In this document: piece by piece, positions 33,792 to 45,649 of the stretch
Layout: every line of letters starts with the position of its first letter
Position numbering within the stretch: the first letter of the stretch is position 1
Assembly: GCA_963921425.1 (NCBI GenBank)
Contig: OY992834.1
Location: forward strand, 19,233,923 to 19,297,922
From: Dryas octopetala
Lineage: Eukaryota > Streptophyta > Magnoliopsida > Rosales > Rosaceae
Direction: 5' to 3'
Length of the DNA: 64,000 nucleotides
Made by a program: the position numbers and the translations under genes
The notes under the pieces: generated by a model
Databases searched by the model: none
Told to the model about the DNA's origin: nothing
Seen by the model: only the letters and a program-made list of their open reading frames with translations

Positions 33792-36220
33792 CTATTCAAC
33801 ATCATCATTTGATGTTGATGACCATGTTGTTTTTGAATTGTCTTCATCAACTGCCACTGCATTCTCTTGTGGATATAGGAAAGGCTTTGGAGGCATATGA
33901 AGGCATTCAATTTCTCCTTCAAGCATCTTTACCACTTTGTGCATAGAAATAGGACGGTCACTAGGCTTCATTTGTATGCACCATAACGCAACTATAAGCA
34001 TCTTCTTTGTCATTTTATTTTCATCCTCTGTGGCATCTTCGATTTCTATTTCATTTCCTTCACTGAATTGGTCATAAACCCACGAAGGAAAGTAAATTTG
34101 GCTTGAATGGGCTGCAACTGCGTTCAAATTCTTTCTTTTGCCTGCAATTTCCATCAACAACATTCCAAAACTATAGATGTCGGCTCTGAATGACACACCT
34201 CCAATATTTTTGTAAAACAATTCTGGAGCTATGTATCCCATGGTTCCTCTTGCTGCAGTCAAAGTCAAACTGTTATCATCTAATGGGCATAATCTTGCTA
34301 GTCCAAAGTCAGAAATTTTTGGAACAAAATTCTCATCAAGAAGAATGTTGTGAGGCTTGATATCAAAATGCAAAATTTGCATGTCACATCCTTTATGTAG
34401 ATAGTCAATACCACATGCCACTCCTAGGGAAATTTCAAATGATTTCTTGCAACTTAAGGAGGTGGGTCCTTCTTTAGAAAATAGGTATTTATCAAGAGAT
34501 CCATTTGACATAAACTCGTATACAAGAGCACGCTTTGATCCCTCAGCACAATAGCCAATTAGTTGCACCACGTTCACATGATGTATCCTTCCAATCGTGG
34601 CAACCTCATTGATAAAATCCTGCCCATTAGCTTTGGACTTATCCAACATCTTAATTGCTACAAAGCGGCTGCTTCGAAGCTTTCCTCTATATACAGAGCC
34701 ATAACCTCCTTCACCCAATTTTTCCTTGAATCCTTTTGTCATTTTCTTGATATGTGAGTAGGAGTACCTTATTGGCATGAGGTTGTTGTGATTTTGTAAA
34801 AATTCTTCAATAAGGCCATACATTGATATGTGTCGCCTCTTCAATTTACAGATTAGAAGCACAATCACACATGGAATCCCGAGTACAGTTTTTATTGCAA
34901 CCCATGCCATTACTGTAAAGGAAATAAAAAAAATAAAAAATTATGACAACTGTATTTTACTATTTTTTGATGCGGCTATTTGAAACTGTGTTTTTTATAT
35001 TAGACCATGTATGTGATTTTCATCTCGTGGAAAGAGCCAAATTATTTTATCACATCAAACTATATAACCTGAAACTCACCTGTGAAGCAAACTATCCCAA
35101 GGGAAACTGCAAGAAACGAAAACAAAAAAAAAAACAAAATACAGAGAGTTAAAAAAAAGTTGATTTAGATATTTTGGGCAGGAATATTGGATCACTGAAA
35201 AAACAAATGAAAACGATCCTCACACAATCGAGAGCCGTATGAGTAACTAAATAAAATGAAAATTATAAGATAAGAGAGTCCTCACTTGTTAGAGGCCTGA
35301 AAACAAGAAGAGAATCTTCTGCATGATGAAAGACATAATAATTAATATTAACTCATCTTGACATGTCTGAATTCGATCAAATAAATGTAAAGAGGGAGAG
35401 AGAGAGAGTAACGCTACCACAAATTGATTTGTTGGTTTCATCATCGATGTAGCAATATTTGCGATTTCTCTCGGAGCTCTGCAACCATGAAAGTTCAAAC
35501 CCATAGAGCAGCTCATTATGGATGTCTATGTAGGAAAGGTTCATATTCTTTGTACCGGGGCGCGATGTGATCAAAACCATAAGCTCTATACGGCACGAAT
35601 CCCTCAATTCCGAGACATTTAAATGGCCAACCTTAACGAAAGAATGGCCACTGGAATGGGATGAAACAGAACTTGAACTACTCATAGAATCATTGATGCA
35701 AGGAGCAGTATCCACATAGAGGGGCGAATTCACTGGCGTTTCAGTACAGCTGATGAAAATTACAGGCTTTGGCAATTCAAAGTGATAATCAAAGTAATCA
35801 TACGTCCCGTTATGAAATTTCCTTCTTTGAGAAATGCGATATGGATCATCCCCAAAACTGAAGTTATATTTTGAGAGCGAATAACGAGGGAGTGAAGAGC
35901 AGTTACCCTTTTGAAGATTGGCATCCGCAACTCGGATTGTGCAGTTATCATAATTGATTGACTGTACATAGAAAATTCCAGAATACAAGTGTAGTACTGT
36001 GCGGTCGTTCTCACAAGACAGTTCATACTTCGGGTCACCGCAGTTGACTGGATCATGTTTTAGTCGGAAAGGGTAACTTATGTTACGGATGTTGCCACAG
36101 GAAGAAGCTTCACAATGATGATGATCCTTAGCATTGCAAGTTCCACAGCATAAGACAACAACTACAAGGACGACTATGCATAATCGTCCTACAACAACAG
36201 CAACTCTTCCAGCTGCAACC

Positions 36221-36222
<2 letters not shown>
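33792..36222 (-). CDS. LRK10L: LRK10L-type receptor-like kinase, unit 3 (type B), C-terminus slightly shortened
   Basis: Exons on the minus strand are 36222-35418, 35318-35286, 35106-35080 and 34912-33792. The total of 1986 nt encodes 661 residues with all borders GT/AG. The layout is signal peptide (MVAAGRV then a valine-rich core), GUB_WAK_bind ectodomain with paired cysteines, linker [12 protein letters not shown], a membrane segment spanning SLGIVCFT to [13 protein letters not shown], and the kinase. The ATP loop [12 protein letters not shown] (Lys376), HFDIKPHN (Asp472, non-RD), DFG and APE are all present, so catalysis should be possible. The frame stops at SNDDVE; the type A copies continue for 15 more residues (ESISLIE...CTTS). 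The stop looks derived, because the DNA beyond it still resembles that tail. The kinase core is not touched. An NF-YC11 gene fragment lies about 1.3 kb beyond the 3' end. Confidence 0.93.

Positions 36223-36272
<50 letters not shown>
36223..36272. repeat. CT/GA microsatellite abutting the unit 3 start codon
   Basis: This is the longest uninterrupted leader tract in the array, just upstream of the ATG at 36222. Confidence 0.85.
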
Positions 36273-36274
<2 letters not shown>

Positions 36275-36924
36275 TAGGGTGTTCAACACAAGTGCAGCTT
36301 CCTCAGTTCCACACAAGGATATAGAAAAAATATTTTGTGGTGAGGAAGGAACAACGTGCGTGCAGATTTAATTTTCAATATGGAAAAAGATAATCTATTT
36401 GTCTTAACTTGTAGAATACTGCAACTGGGTCCTTTCATTTGGAAAAGAAAAGTCATTATACTGCAACTGGGTTCTAATTTAGTTTTATTGTTTGATTCCT
36501 TGAAAAATGTGAAAAAAGAAAGGCTACGGAGAACTCTTGAGATTTGACAGTAAGAGGACTCTTGTGTAATATTGTAGTCAAAGCTCTGAGGACTCTTGTG
36601 ATGAACACCAAAATAGGAAAAGAGGGAAATAGGGAGAATATTTGATGAATTAGTCATCACCACTAAAAGATATTTCATTAATAAAAAATAAAAACTTACA
36701 ATGCGTGACCCCAATATTTATATATTCTCAAAAAAATCTACAAAAAAAAATAAATAAATAACAACTCATAATATCAAGAAATGTTAAAAGTGTTAGGATA
36801 ATTTAATTAAATAGTCCAATTTAATCACTGTTAAGCTTCTTTGACCCCTTAGCCCCTTAGGCCCAAAATTTACTTTAATAGCTCTTTTTAATGTGAAATG
36901 TCCATAACACCCCTTATATAAAAC

Positions 36925-37413
36925 TATTAAAAAGTTTTTTAATTTTAAAAGTTTTAATTTTTTTAAGAAATTTGTTTATTAAAAAGTTTTTTAAAATATT
37001 ATTATCTTTTAAATGTGGGGAAAAAACACGAAAATACCTCTGCCACGTCAGCAGATAACGGTTCGTTTGACAGAAAAACTAACGGAGATACTATTTTAAC
37101 ACAAGATGAAAGTTGAGGTACTTTTTTGTCAAGTTTTCAAAGTTGGGGTACTAAGTTGAAAGTTAGTGTATAGTTAAGGTACTAAATTGTAATTTGCTCT
37201 TTTAAAAATATTATTATCTTTTAAATGTGAGGAAAAAGACGAAAATACTCATGCCACGTCAGCAGATAACGGTTTATTTGACAGAAAAACTAACGGAGGT
37301 ACTATTTTAACACAAAATGAAAGTTGAGGTACTTTTTGTCAAGTTTTCAAAGTTTAGATACTAAGTTGAAAATCAGTGTATAATTGAGTTAGGTACTTAT
37401 GGATAATTTGCTC
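36925..37413. mobile_element. Right-arm remnant of the long-TIR MITE
   Basis: It contains both right-arm modules and ends GGATAATTTGCTC followed by ATAAAAAAA. The G-rich core and left arm are absent. It sits at the same site as the copies at 11293 and 57866. Confidence 0.8.
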
Positions 37414-38028
37414 ATAAAAAAATCAAGAGAATTGAAGATTTTCTGCAAACCTCTCTTACTGTTTCTTCTCTTTCATCATTCTGTTTGTTAATTTTAAACA
37501 AAAAGGCTGCAAGCCTGCAACAAAATAGATCTTAATAGATCTTAAAAAATCTGGGAAGAAGAAGATCTAGAGAATGATGAAGAAGAAGAAGATCTAGATT
37601 TTAACACAAATAAATGATCTATTGCAGATCTTTCAACGATCAATCTTGCTCAAACGAATTGCCCAAGCGAATTATCTCATAAGGCATAATAAAAAGGTTA
37701 AAATTAATAGATCTTGATGACAAAGGTATAGAACATTGCATATCAACATGATTATTATGGATGGATTGATTAAATCATATCCCATCAATTTAATAGATCC
37801 AATTATTATCTCATAAGTTATAATAAAAAGGTTAAAATTAATAAATCTTGATGGCAAAGGTATAGAACATTGCATATCGAAATAGATTGATATATTCAAT
37901 CACATCGAAAGTAGCGAAGATCTTTTCTTCTTTTTCTACTATGTCAAAGATCAATGATCGATCTATCCATATCGAAATAGATCTGCAATTGCTTTAAGCC
38001 ATGGGTTCCTAGCAGCAGCCTTCGATCA

Positions 38029-38089
<61 letters not shown>

Positions 38090-38259
38090 AAAGAAGGTGG
38101 ACGTTCTGTTTTACTGGTGAAGTTCCCGGTCTATAAAGTATATGTATATAGAAGAATATTTTAGTCACTGAAAATACAAAAGAGCTATAAAAGTAAGTTT
38201 TGGACTAAAGGGATCAAAAAGCTTAACATGAATTAAAAGGGGCTATTAATTTAATTAAA
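37414..38259. other. Intergenic DNA, shortened copy of 12821-14129
   Basis: It has the same spaced direct repeats (37672-37740 and 37803-37875) and a GA microsatellite at 38031-38085, and lacks the part corresponding to about 13010-13490. No gene recognised. Confidence 0.55.
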
Positions 38260-38638
38260 GGCTTAATTGTGTTTTTACCACCCAAAGTTTACATTGATTC
38301 CCACTTTACCACCCAGAACTTTATTTGTCCCACTTTACCACCCAAAGTTTACATTGATTTCCACTTTACCACAAAAAACTATTTTTCGTGTCCCAGTTAA
38401 CATTTTTCCGTCTATTCTGTCACTCTAGATTCAGGGGGTAAAGTAGGAATCAATGTAAATTTTGGGTGGTAAAGTGGGAATCAATGTAAACTTTGGGTAG
38501 TAAAGTGGGACAGATAAAGTTCTGGGTGGTAAAGTGAGAATCAATGTAAACTTTGGGTGGTAAAGTGAGACAAATAAAGTTCTGGGTGGTAAAGTGGGAA
38601 TCACCCCAAACTTTGAGTGGTAAAAACACAATTAAGCC
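38260..38638. mobile_element. Mutator-like MITE, TSD TTAATTAAA, with internal repeats
   Basis: The ends GGCTTAATTGTGTTTTTACC and its inverted copy bound 379 bp filled with repeats of TTTACCACCCAAAG and its complement. TTAATTAAA flanks at 38251-38259 and 38639-38647. It is absent from the homologous flanks of other units. Confidence 0.9.
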
Positions 38639-38739
38639 TTAATTAAATTACCCAAAGTGTTAACTAGCTAGTTGGCAAGGCAGAGCAGCTACTATAAACT
38701 CTCAAGCCATCTTATTTGTCAAAACGCCAAGTAAATCTA

Positions 38740-40113
38740 TTATAGCCCACTTCAAAGCATATCCAAGACCCTTTCAATAAGCCCAAAGAATTACCAATCG
38801 GTTCATGGGGAAACCAGGTATTCATCAATATGATCCAATCCCATGCCTTATTGGCCGGGACTAGAGCCACCAAATGTTTCAGATGTTTCCATTGACAGAT
38901 TTCCCATTTCCTATATATTGAACCAAAATGTATGATATTGTTATGGACAAAAATGTTTCACTCATGGATTGGACTAAGATTGGATCTATATCACTTAGTT
39001 AGTCTAGGCTAAAGGGCGTACGTGCCACCAAGTAATAATGTATTTGGAACAGTTTAAAAATGAAATAGAAAATAGAGTGACAGTGAATTGGATCAAACGA
39101 TTGTGCTAATTACTTTTATGCCTGGACATTCCAGGACTTGAGTGCTAAAGGTTCGAAAGTGCTAAACTTATTTGTTTCAAGATGTGTTCATGTTGCTATC
39201 GGCGAGTGGTTAAATAAGGTAAGTAAATAAATAAACAAAAAATTTCAGAAATTAACTATCTTAGGATCCATATCCGACAAAAGTGCCCATTGGAATCACA
39301 AGTCATGGATATAAATTATAAGATTCAAGCAAATTAAGAAAGGAAAATGGGGCTGATAGTAAATACTCAATGATTGAGAAAATAAATACTTCCTTGATTA
39401 ATTCTCAATTTCCAAAGGAGAATACTTTAAATTCCAGAAATAAATATAAGAAGAGAGTAGTAAATAAGGCTATTAAATATGGAAGAACAAAAGGTTGCAA
39501 TAAAAGAAATGAGATCAACACATTAAAATTAACGCAAGCATAACGAGCAAAAAAAATGAATGATCAAGTCATTTGACAGAGAATTTTTAGAAATATATCT
39601 GGGTTTTGTGTGTTGTCTCCCAAAACCCTAGGTAGTCTTCCCTTGGATAGTTGACACGTGTATGGCTTTGAACAAACCTAAGATTCTGGTGCTTATCCCC
39701 TTGACAGCTACAACCCAATTTTTGACTACTTTATGAGTCCACATGTTATTGCAATACTGGCCTTATGCTCCATTAACCCTGAATACATGGTATAGCTGAA
39801 AGGGTTGTTCGCCGGGGTGCTTTCGTTCACTTAGGCCATCCTGGGCTTGCACATGATGGGCCATTGAATTGGGCCTACGACTGTCCAACCTTTCTCATTG
39901 GGCTTGAGTCTTTGTGGATCAATGCTAGGTGGCATCCCTTAAAAGTCTGTTACAAACATATATAAATTGATAAGGTGAACATGAATTTCCTTGGGGGAAT
40001 TTTAGGGAGATTAACAAACCCCATTTGGTGTGTTGGGTATCAACAAGGTTGTCCTTGCTAAATTAACAAAGGGTGGGTTGGAAATCTGCTTGTATGAAGA
40101 GTGCTTACTTAGT
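38740..40113. repeat. Intergenic block X, copy 3
   Basis: Homologous to the three other block X copies. The 82-codon frame open in those copies is interrupted here, which argues against it being a gene. Nothing else is recognised. Confidence 0.6.
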
Positions 40114-40559
40114 GGGGTGTATTGTATATAGATTTTAAAAGACTTTTGTGGAGTTTAAAAGTCATGTTGTATTCAATTAAGACTTTTAAAGACTTTAAAA
40201 AAGTCCGTAAAAATCTATATGTATTTCATTAAGAATTTTAAGGAGTCTATAAAAGTCATGTAGTATTCAATTAAAAATTTTAAAGACTTTTAAAAAGTCT
40301 GTAAAAATCTATGTGTATTTAAAAAGTCATTGACTTTTATAGAATTCATTTAATGATGGATTTTAATAGACTTTGAAAGACTTTTATGTGTATTTCAAAG
40401 TCATTATAAATCCGACCTCTCCCCTGCGGATTTTTAAGGATTTCTATAGACTCTGTAGAACTCAATAGAACTCTGTGAAAATTTGTAAATTCTGTAAAAG
40501 TCTATTACTTAAAAAAAGTCTACAAAAGTCTTTATAAATCTATATACACTACACCCCCC
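40114..40559. mobile_element. TIR MITE (GGGGTGTATTG family), copy 3
   Basis: Same inverted ends and internal GACTTTTAAAGA repeats as the other copies, about 446 bp. Confidence 0.75.
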
Positions 40560-40569
40560 TTTGTCAACT

Positions 40570-40892
40570 TCCATGGAAAGTCAGAATTTCCCATAAAGTA
40601 AGGTATTTCCTTTGGATTTTCTTTTTAAAGTCAGGTATTTCCTTTGGAATTTCTCACCTATAAGGCAAGCTTTTGACCAATAACCAAAGAATAAGAAGGC
40701 ATATGATCCTATTTGCTCCATCAGCAATCCATTTCCAAGCCTTTGCATCTTCATTACAACCAGTTCAATGTATTTTCCTTGTGGCTTCACTGTAATTACT
40801 TAAAATTGAAAGAACTTTTAGACTGGCATCCTCCATTACATATAACTCATTAGGTACAAACAACCGAACTGAGGCATATAATTCCAACACTT
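40570..40892 (-). pseudogene. Unidentified gene fragment Y, copy 3
   Basis: Same fragment as 3560-3872, immediately left of the solo LTR; function unknown. Confidence 0.4.
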
Positions 40893-41265
40893 TGTTAAAG
40901 TTAATGCCCTTTTACTTCACTGACCTTATTTTAGTTGTTAAGCCTTTTGTTAGAGTTTAGTATTTTAATATTACTTTGACTTTTGGTGTATGGTTAATAT
41001 TAAGCCACATGAGTTCTGGCCAAAAAAATATTAAGCCACATGAGTCTTTTGTGTGTGGCTGGTATATATTATCACTGCAGTTGTTCAAGTCTTTGCAGCT
41101 GTACTAAGTAATTTGATATATATGAAATATTAAGTGGTGTGAGCTGCGTCAGTTCAGCCCCCAAAAAACTCTCTCTAATTTTTCTCTTCCCCTGCAACTC
41201 TTCTTCAATCTATTGTTTCTATTCTTGAGTGTTTGAGTGCAGGTGAGTTAAAGTTAAATGCAGAA
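40893..41265 (+). mobile_element. Solo LTR of the same copia family and site
   Basis: The sequence begins TGTTAAAGTTAATGCCC and ends near AAATGCAGAA, flanked by CACTT on both sides. Flanks match those of the two-LTR copy at 16.26-20.34 kb, so it is the same insertion reduced by LTR-LTR recombination. It carries a 31-bp extra repeat (CTGGCCAAAAAAATATTAAG region), also seen in the 5' LTRs at 16.8 and 63.1 kb. Confidence 0.9.
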
Positions 41266-41762
41266 CACTTTACACCAGAAGAAAGAAACCACATGTTCAC
41301 AATCTCAAAAAATTTACACAGAGGTAAATCAAAAGTAAATTCCCTATATGATTTTGGGAGTCTACATGTACATCTAATGCATGGAAAACAAACACTTCTA
41401 TGAACCTGCATGAGATGCTGGATCAGGAGGCCGAGCATAAGATCGATTCCTGGATTATACAGCTCTATTCAAAAAACTAAGAATACAAGGAGCAAGTTGA
41501 ATAAGTTTCTTTGAATAAAGACATGAAACAGAATGCATGGTTTTAAACGGTAGATTGGATCCCCTGCCTCATAATTTTTGCCAATCTAAAGTAAAATGTA
41601 ATATTCATAAACCCTCTTTAAGGAATGCCTACATACATATACATGACAATATATACATATCAAAACCATCTAAATGCATATCTTACATACACAATACTTA
41701 CTTTTAGGATTACCAAATTGCAATTCACCATATATATATATATATATATATATACTCATAAT

Positions 41763-41978
41763 TTAGGTAGCAACACACAAATGTACCTGAATTATGCCAT
41801 TTATCCTCCAAAAATGCAGATCATCAGGTTGAAGTGCTTCAATCTCCTTCCTGACCTCCTCAACTCCCACATTGTGATCAGTGGACAAGCGTTCTGCCAC
41901 CACCAGATTGTGAAACACTCTCTGGTTGACGACTGCTCGGGAGTCCCCAAGATTCTCCGCATACAAAACTACATTTCA
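41763..41978 (-). pseudogene. Clade-D PP2C gene fragment, copy 3
   Basis: Same fragment beyond the 3' end of LRK10L unit 4, with the same missing internal residues. The truncation is therefore older than the duplication. Confidence 0.75.
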
Positions 41979-42881
41979 AATTTCAGAAATTGTTGTTGTT
42001 GAGGCTTTAATGGCATTTGTAATCGTTTCTGTTGTTGTTGTTGTTGTTGTGGAGATTTTAGTGTTTTGAAAGATTTCTGAAGCCTTTTTTAGAGTGCATC
42101 CTATTTAACCCAGATTTTTCTCATTTTCTCCAAGCATCATGATACATTTTCCAAGAAGTATTTTCCATGCAATGCTTCAAATTTACAATCTATATATGGA
42201 AGGAAACTGAAGCAGCAAGGCAATAGTAATTAAAATAACCAGTAATGGTATGAACATATGGAGAGACAAGTTGCTACACATAACCAGGATGAACAGAGGA
42301 GATAATTTTGGACATTTGGATAGCTTTTAATGTTGGTCTTACAACAATTTCAAGTGCATTTTTGGAGCCAGCCAAAGTAGACCATTCCAGGTAACTAGTG
42401 AAAGAATGGTTACAAGTTCAAATCCTGAAAAGTTTCATGTTTAGATAAGGAAAGAAGTCCATGAACAGCAATCTTTCTTTATCTTTTTAATTTAAATGAA
42501 TAATAATTTAAATGATTAATAACTAAGTATCTTCACTTGACAAAATTTGTCAAAAATAGTTTTTTAAAATTTATGGTCAGAATAATCATAATAAAAAAAT
42601 ATAGTTGTCTTTCTAGTTGAAAATAGTTCTTGATGAATTTCCACCAAGATAATCTCCAAAAGCCCTCAATATTATTGTTGAATCCGAATGTGCGGATGTC
42701 TTGTATCTAATACATATTGCACAATAGCACTATATAAATACTTCTCAAACGTACTATAGAAATCATAGAATAAAGTTACGTCTCTCAAATATTACATGAC
42801 TGATATTTGTCCTACCATATAGGAAAGAACAATTCCTCGCACAGAGTGGCAATGTTAGCCTATTCCCTTGTACATAACAGA
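41979..42881. other. 3' flank of LRK10L unit 4
   Basis: Type A flank, nearly identical to 21064-21966. No gene recognised. Confidence 0.5.
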
Positions 42882-44486
42882 CTAACTGGTGGTACATATC
42901 TCTTCATCTGCATTTTCAATTAAACTAATCGACTCTTCAACATCATCACTTGATGGTGTTGATGACCATGTTGTTTTTGAATTGTCTTCATCAACTGCCA
43001 CTGCATTCTCTTGTGGATATAGGAAAGGCTTTGGAGGCATATGAAGGCATTCAATTTCTCCTTCAAGCATGTTTACCACTTTGTGCATCGAAATAGGACG
43101 GTCACTAGGCTTCATTTGTATGCACCATAACGCAACTATAAGCATCTTCTTTGTCATTTTCTTTTCATCCTCTGAGGCATCTTCCATTTCTATTTCATTT
43201 CCTTCACTGAATTGGTCATAAACCCATGAAGGAAAGTAAATTTGGCTCGAATGGGCTGCAACTGCATTCAAATTCTTTCTTTTGCCTGCAATTTCCATCA
43301 ACAACATTCCAAAACTATAGATGTCGGCTCTGAATGACACACCTCCAATATTTTTGTAAAACAATTCTGGAGCTATGTATCCCATGGTTCCTCTTGCTGC
43401 AGTCAAAGTCAAACTGCTATCATCTAATGGGCATAATCTTGCTAGTCCAAAGTCAGAAATTTTTGGAACAAAATTCTCATCAAGAAGAATGTTGTGAGGC
43501 TTAATATCAAAATGCAAAATTTGCATGTCACATCCTTTATGTAGATAGTCAATACCATGAGCCACTCCAAGTGAAATTTCAAATGATTTTTCACAACTTA
43601 GGGCGATAGACTCTTCTTTAGGAAATATGTATTTATCAAGAGACCCATTTGGCATAAACTCGTATACAAGAGCACGCTTTGATCCCTCAGCACAGTAGCC
43701 TATTAGTTTCACCACATTTACATGATGAATCCTCCCAATGGTGGCAACTTCATTGATAAAATCTTGTCCATTAGCTTTGGAGTTACCCAACATCTTAATT
43801 GCTACAAGGTGGCCGCTACGAAGCTTTCCTCTATATACAGTGCCATAACCTCCTTCTCCTAATTTATCCTTAAATCCTTTTGTCATCGTCTTGACATTTG
43901 AGTAAGAGTACCTTATTGGCATGAGATTGTTGTGACTTTGTAAGAATTCTTCTATAGGGCCATACATTGACAAGTGTCGCCTTTTCAATTTATAGATCAA
44001 AAGTACAATGACACATGGAATTCCCAGAATAGGTTTTGCTGCAATCCACGCCATTACTGCAATGGATCAAATAGGAAATCATGACTCTAATTTAGGCTGT
44101 TCCTACTTGAAACTATAAAGATTAATTGTTTACCACAAGAGATCTGAATTGTTTGGCCCCTGTATGGTTTTTATATATTGGAAAGAGCCATATTATTCGC
44201 TCACGTACATTAAAAGGAAAAAAAAACTCACCAGGGTAGCCAAAGATAAGTGAAATCCCTGCAAGTAAAAAAAAAAAAAAATTAACAGAGTGAAGACTGA
44301 GAGTTGATTAAGTTGTTTTGGAAATTAAGCATAACTGAAAAAAGTGAAAACGATAAGATTGAGAGACTCCTCACAATCTAATATGATAGTCAGAAGGGGG
44401 AAGTTCCCAATCCTGGTCACTGCATCATCCAAGACAACACTAATATCAACTCATACATCTTGACACGTTTAATCTGAAACGAATAG

Positions 44487-44549
<63 letters not shown>

Positions 44550-45346
44550 CTAATGCATCCTAATAAAGAGGGAGATTGAGTCTTCCCATGTAAAGAAGTA
44601 CGTACCACAATAAGGTTTGTTGATTTCAACTGGGACGTAGCAATAAGAATTATTCCACCTAATAGGATCTCTCTCGTAGCTGGTCAAAAATGAAAGTTCA
44701 AACCCGTAGACCAGCTCATTGTAGATGTCTATGTACGACACGTTCTTGTCCTTTGTAGCGGGGCGCGATGTGATCATAACCATAACCTCTATACGGCACA
44801 AGTCCCTCAAATCTGAGGCATTTAAATGACCAATCTTAACAAACGAATGCCTACCGGAACTGCTCATAGCATCAATAATGCAAGGACTAGTATCCACATA
44901 AAGATGAGGAGAATTCACTGGGGTTTTGGTGCAGGTCATGAAAATTATAGGCTTTGTCAGTTTCCTGAATTATAGAACTCGATCGTCCCATTATGAAGTT
45001 TCCTGAATTGATAAATGCTATAACTGAAGTTATAGCTTGCCAACGAATAACGGGGGATTGAAGAGCAGTTACCCTTATGGACGACATTAGGATCCACAAC
45101 TCGGATTGTGTAGTTATTATAATTGATTGACAAGAATTTTCCAGAAAACAAGTTGGCTATTGGGTGACCGCAGTTGACTGGATCCTGTTTTAGTCGGAAA
45201 GGGTAACTTATGTTACGGATGCTGCCACAGGAAGAAGCTTCACAGTGCTGATGGTGATCCTTTGCATTGCAAGCTACACTGTATAAGCCAACAACTACAA
45301 GGACTATGCATATTGGTGCCGGAAAGGGTACTCTCCCTGCAAACAT
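42882..45346 (-). pseudogene. LRK10L: LRK10L-type receptor kinase, unit 4 (type A), frameshifted ectodomain
   Basis: The kinase exon (44056-42882), micro-exon (44258-44232) and linker exon (44419-44375) are intact, in phase and nearly identical to unit 2. The kinase shows [21 protein letters not shown] and APE. Exon 1 (45346-44606) is 741 nt, which does not fit the required phase. Compared with unit 2 it lacks about 13 codons around the YELSC segment. Near 44960-44980 it also has a local rearrangement (a short copy of the adjacent sequence) that shifts the frame. The 5' end differs too: it begins MFAGRVPFPAPICIV, like the relic at 25139-25248, and not MVSAGRV as in unit 2. Unless a splicing event bypasses the shift, the product ends inside the ectodomain. 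Confidence 0.9.
44492..44545. repeat. (GA)n microsatellite in intron 1 of LRK10L unit 4
   Basis: About 27 GA units between exon 1 and exon 2. The matching tract in unit 2 (23571-23597) is about half as long. Confidence 0.9.
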
Positions 45347-45349
45347 GGT

Positions 45350-45386
<37 letters not shown>

Positions 45387-45399
45387 TGAGAGAGAGGGC
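45347..45399. repeat. CT/GA microsatellite abutting the unit 4 start codon
   Basis: GA repeat with two interruptions, immediately 5' of the ATG at 45346 on the minus strand. Confidence 0.8.
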
Positions 45400-45649
45400 G
45401 TTCCACAAAAGAGAACAGAGAAATTTTGTTCCACCCAAGGATATGGAGAAATTTTGTGGTCAGGAATTAAGCAACATTGTCAACTTCATTTAATTATCAA
45501 TGCGGAAAAGAGAATTTATTTCTCTTAACTTGTAGAATACTGCAATTGGCCGGGACCATTTCATTTGGAAAAAAGAGTCATTAAAGTTGGGCCCAATTTA
45601 ATTTTATCGGTTACTTGAAAAAGTGAAGAAAAAGTGTTTGTGGAAATTA

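Larger units (their letters stand above)
20343..36940. repeat. Segmental duplication block Q (LRK10L A + NF-YC11 + LRK10L B), left copy
   Basis: Same order and orientation as 41266-56970: PP2C fragment, LRK10L type A, LTR-like pair, NF-YC11 tail, LRK10L type B. The size difference is explained by MITE insertions and local deletions. Confidence 0.88.
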
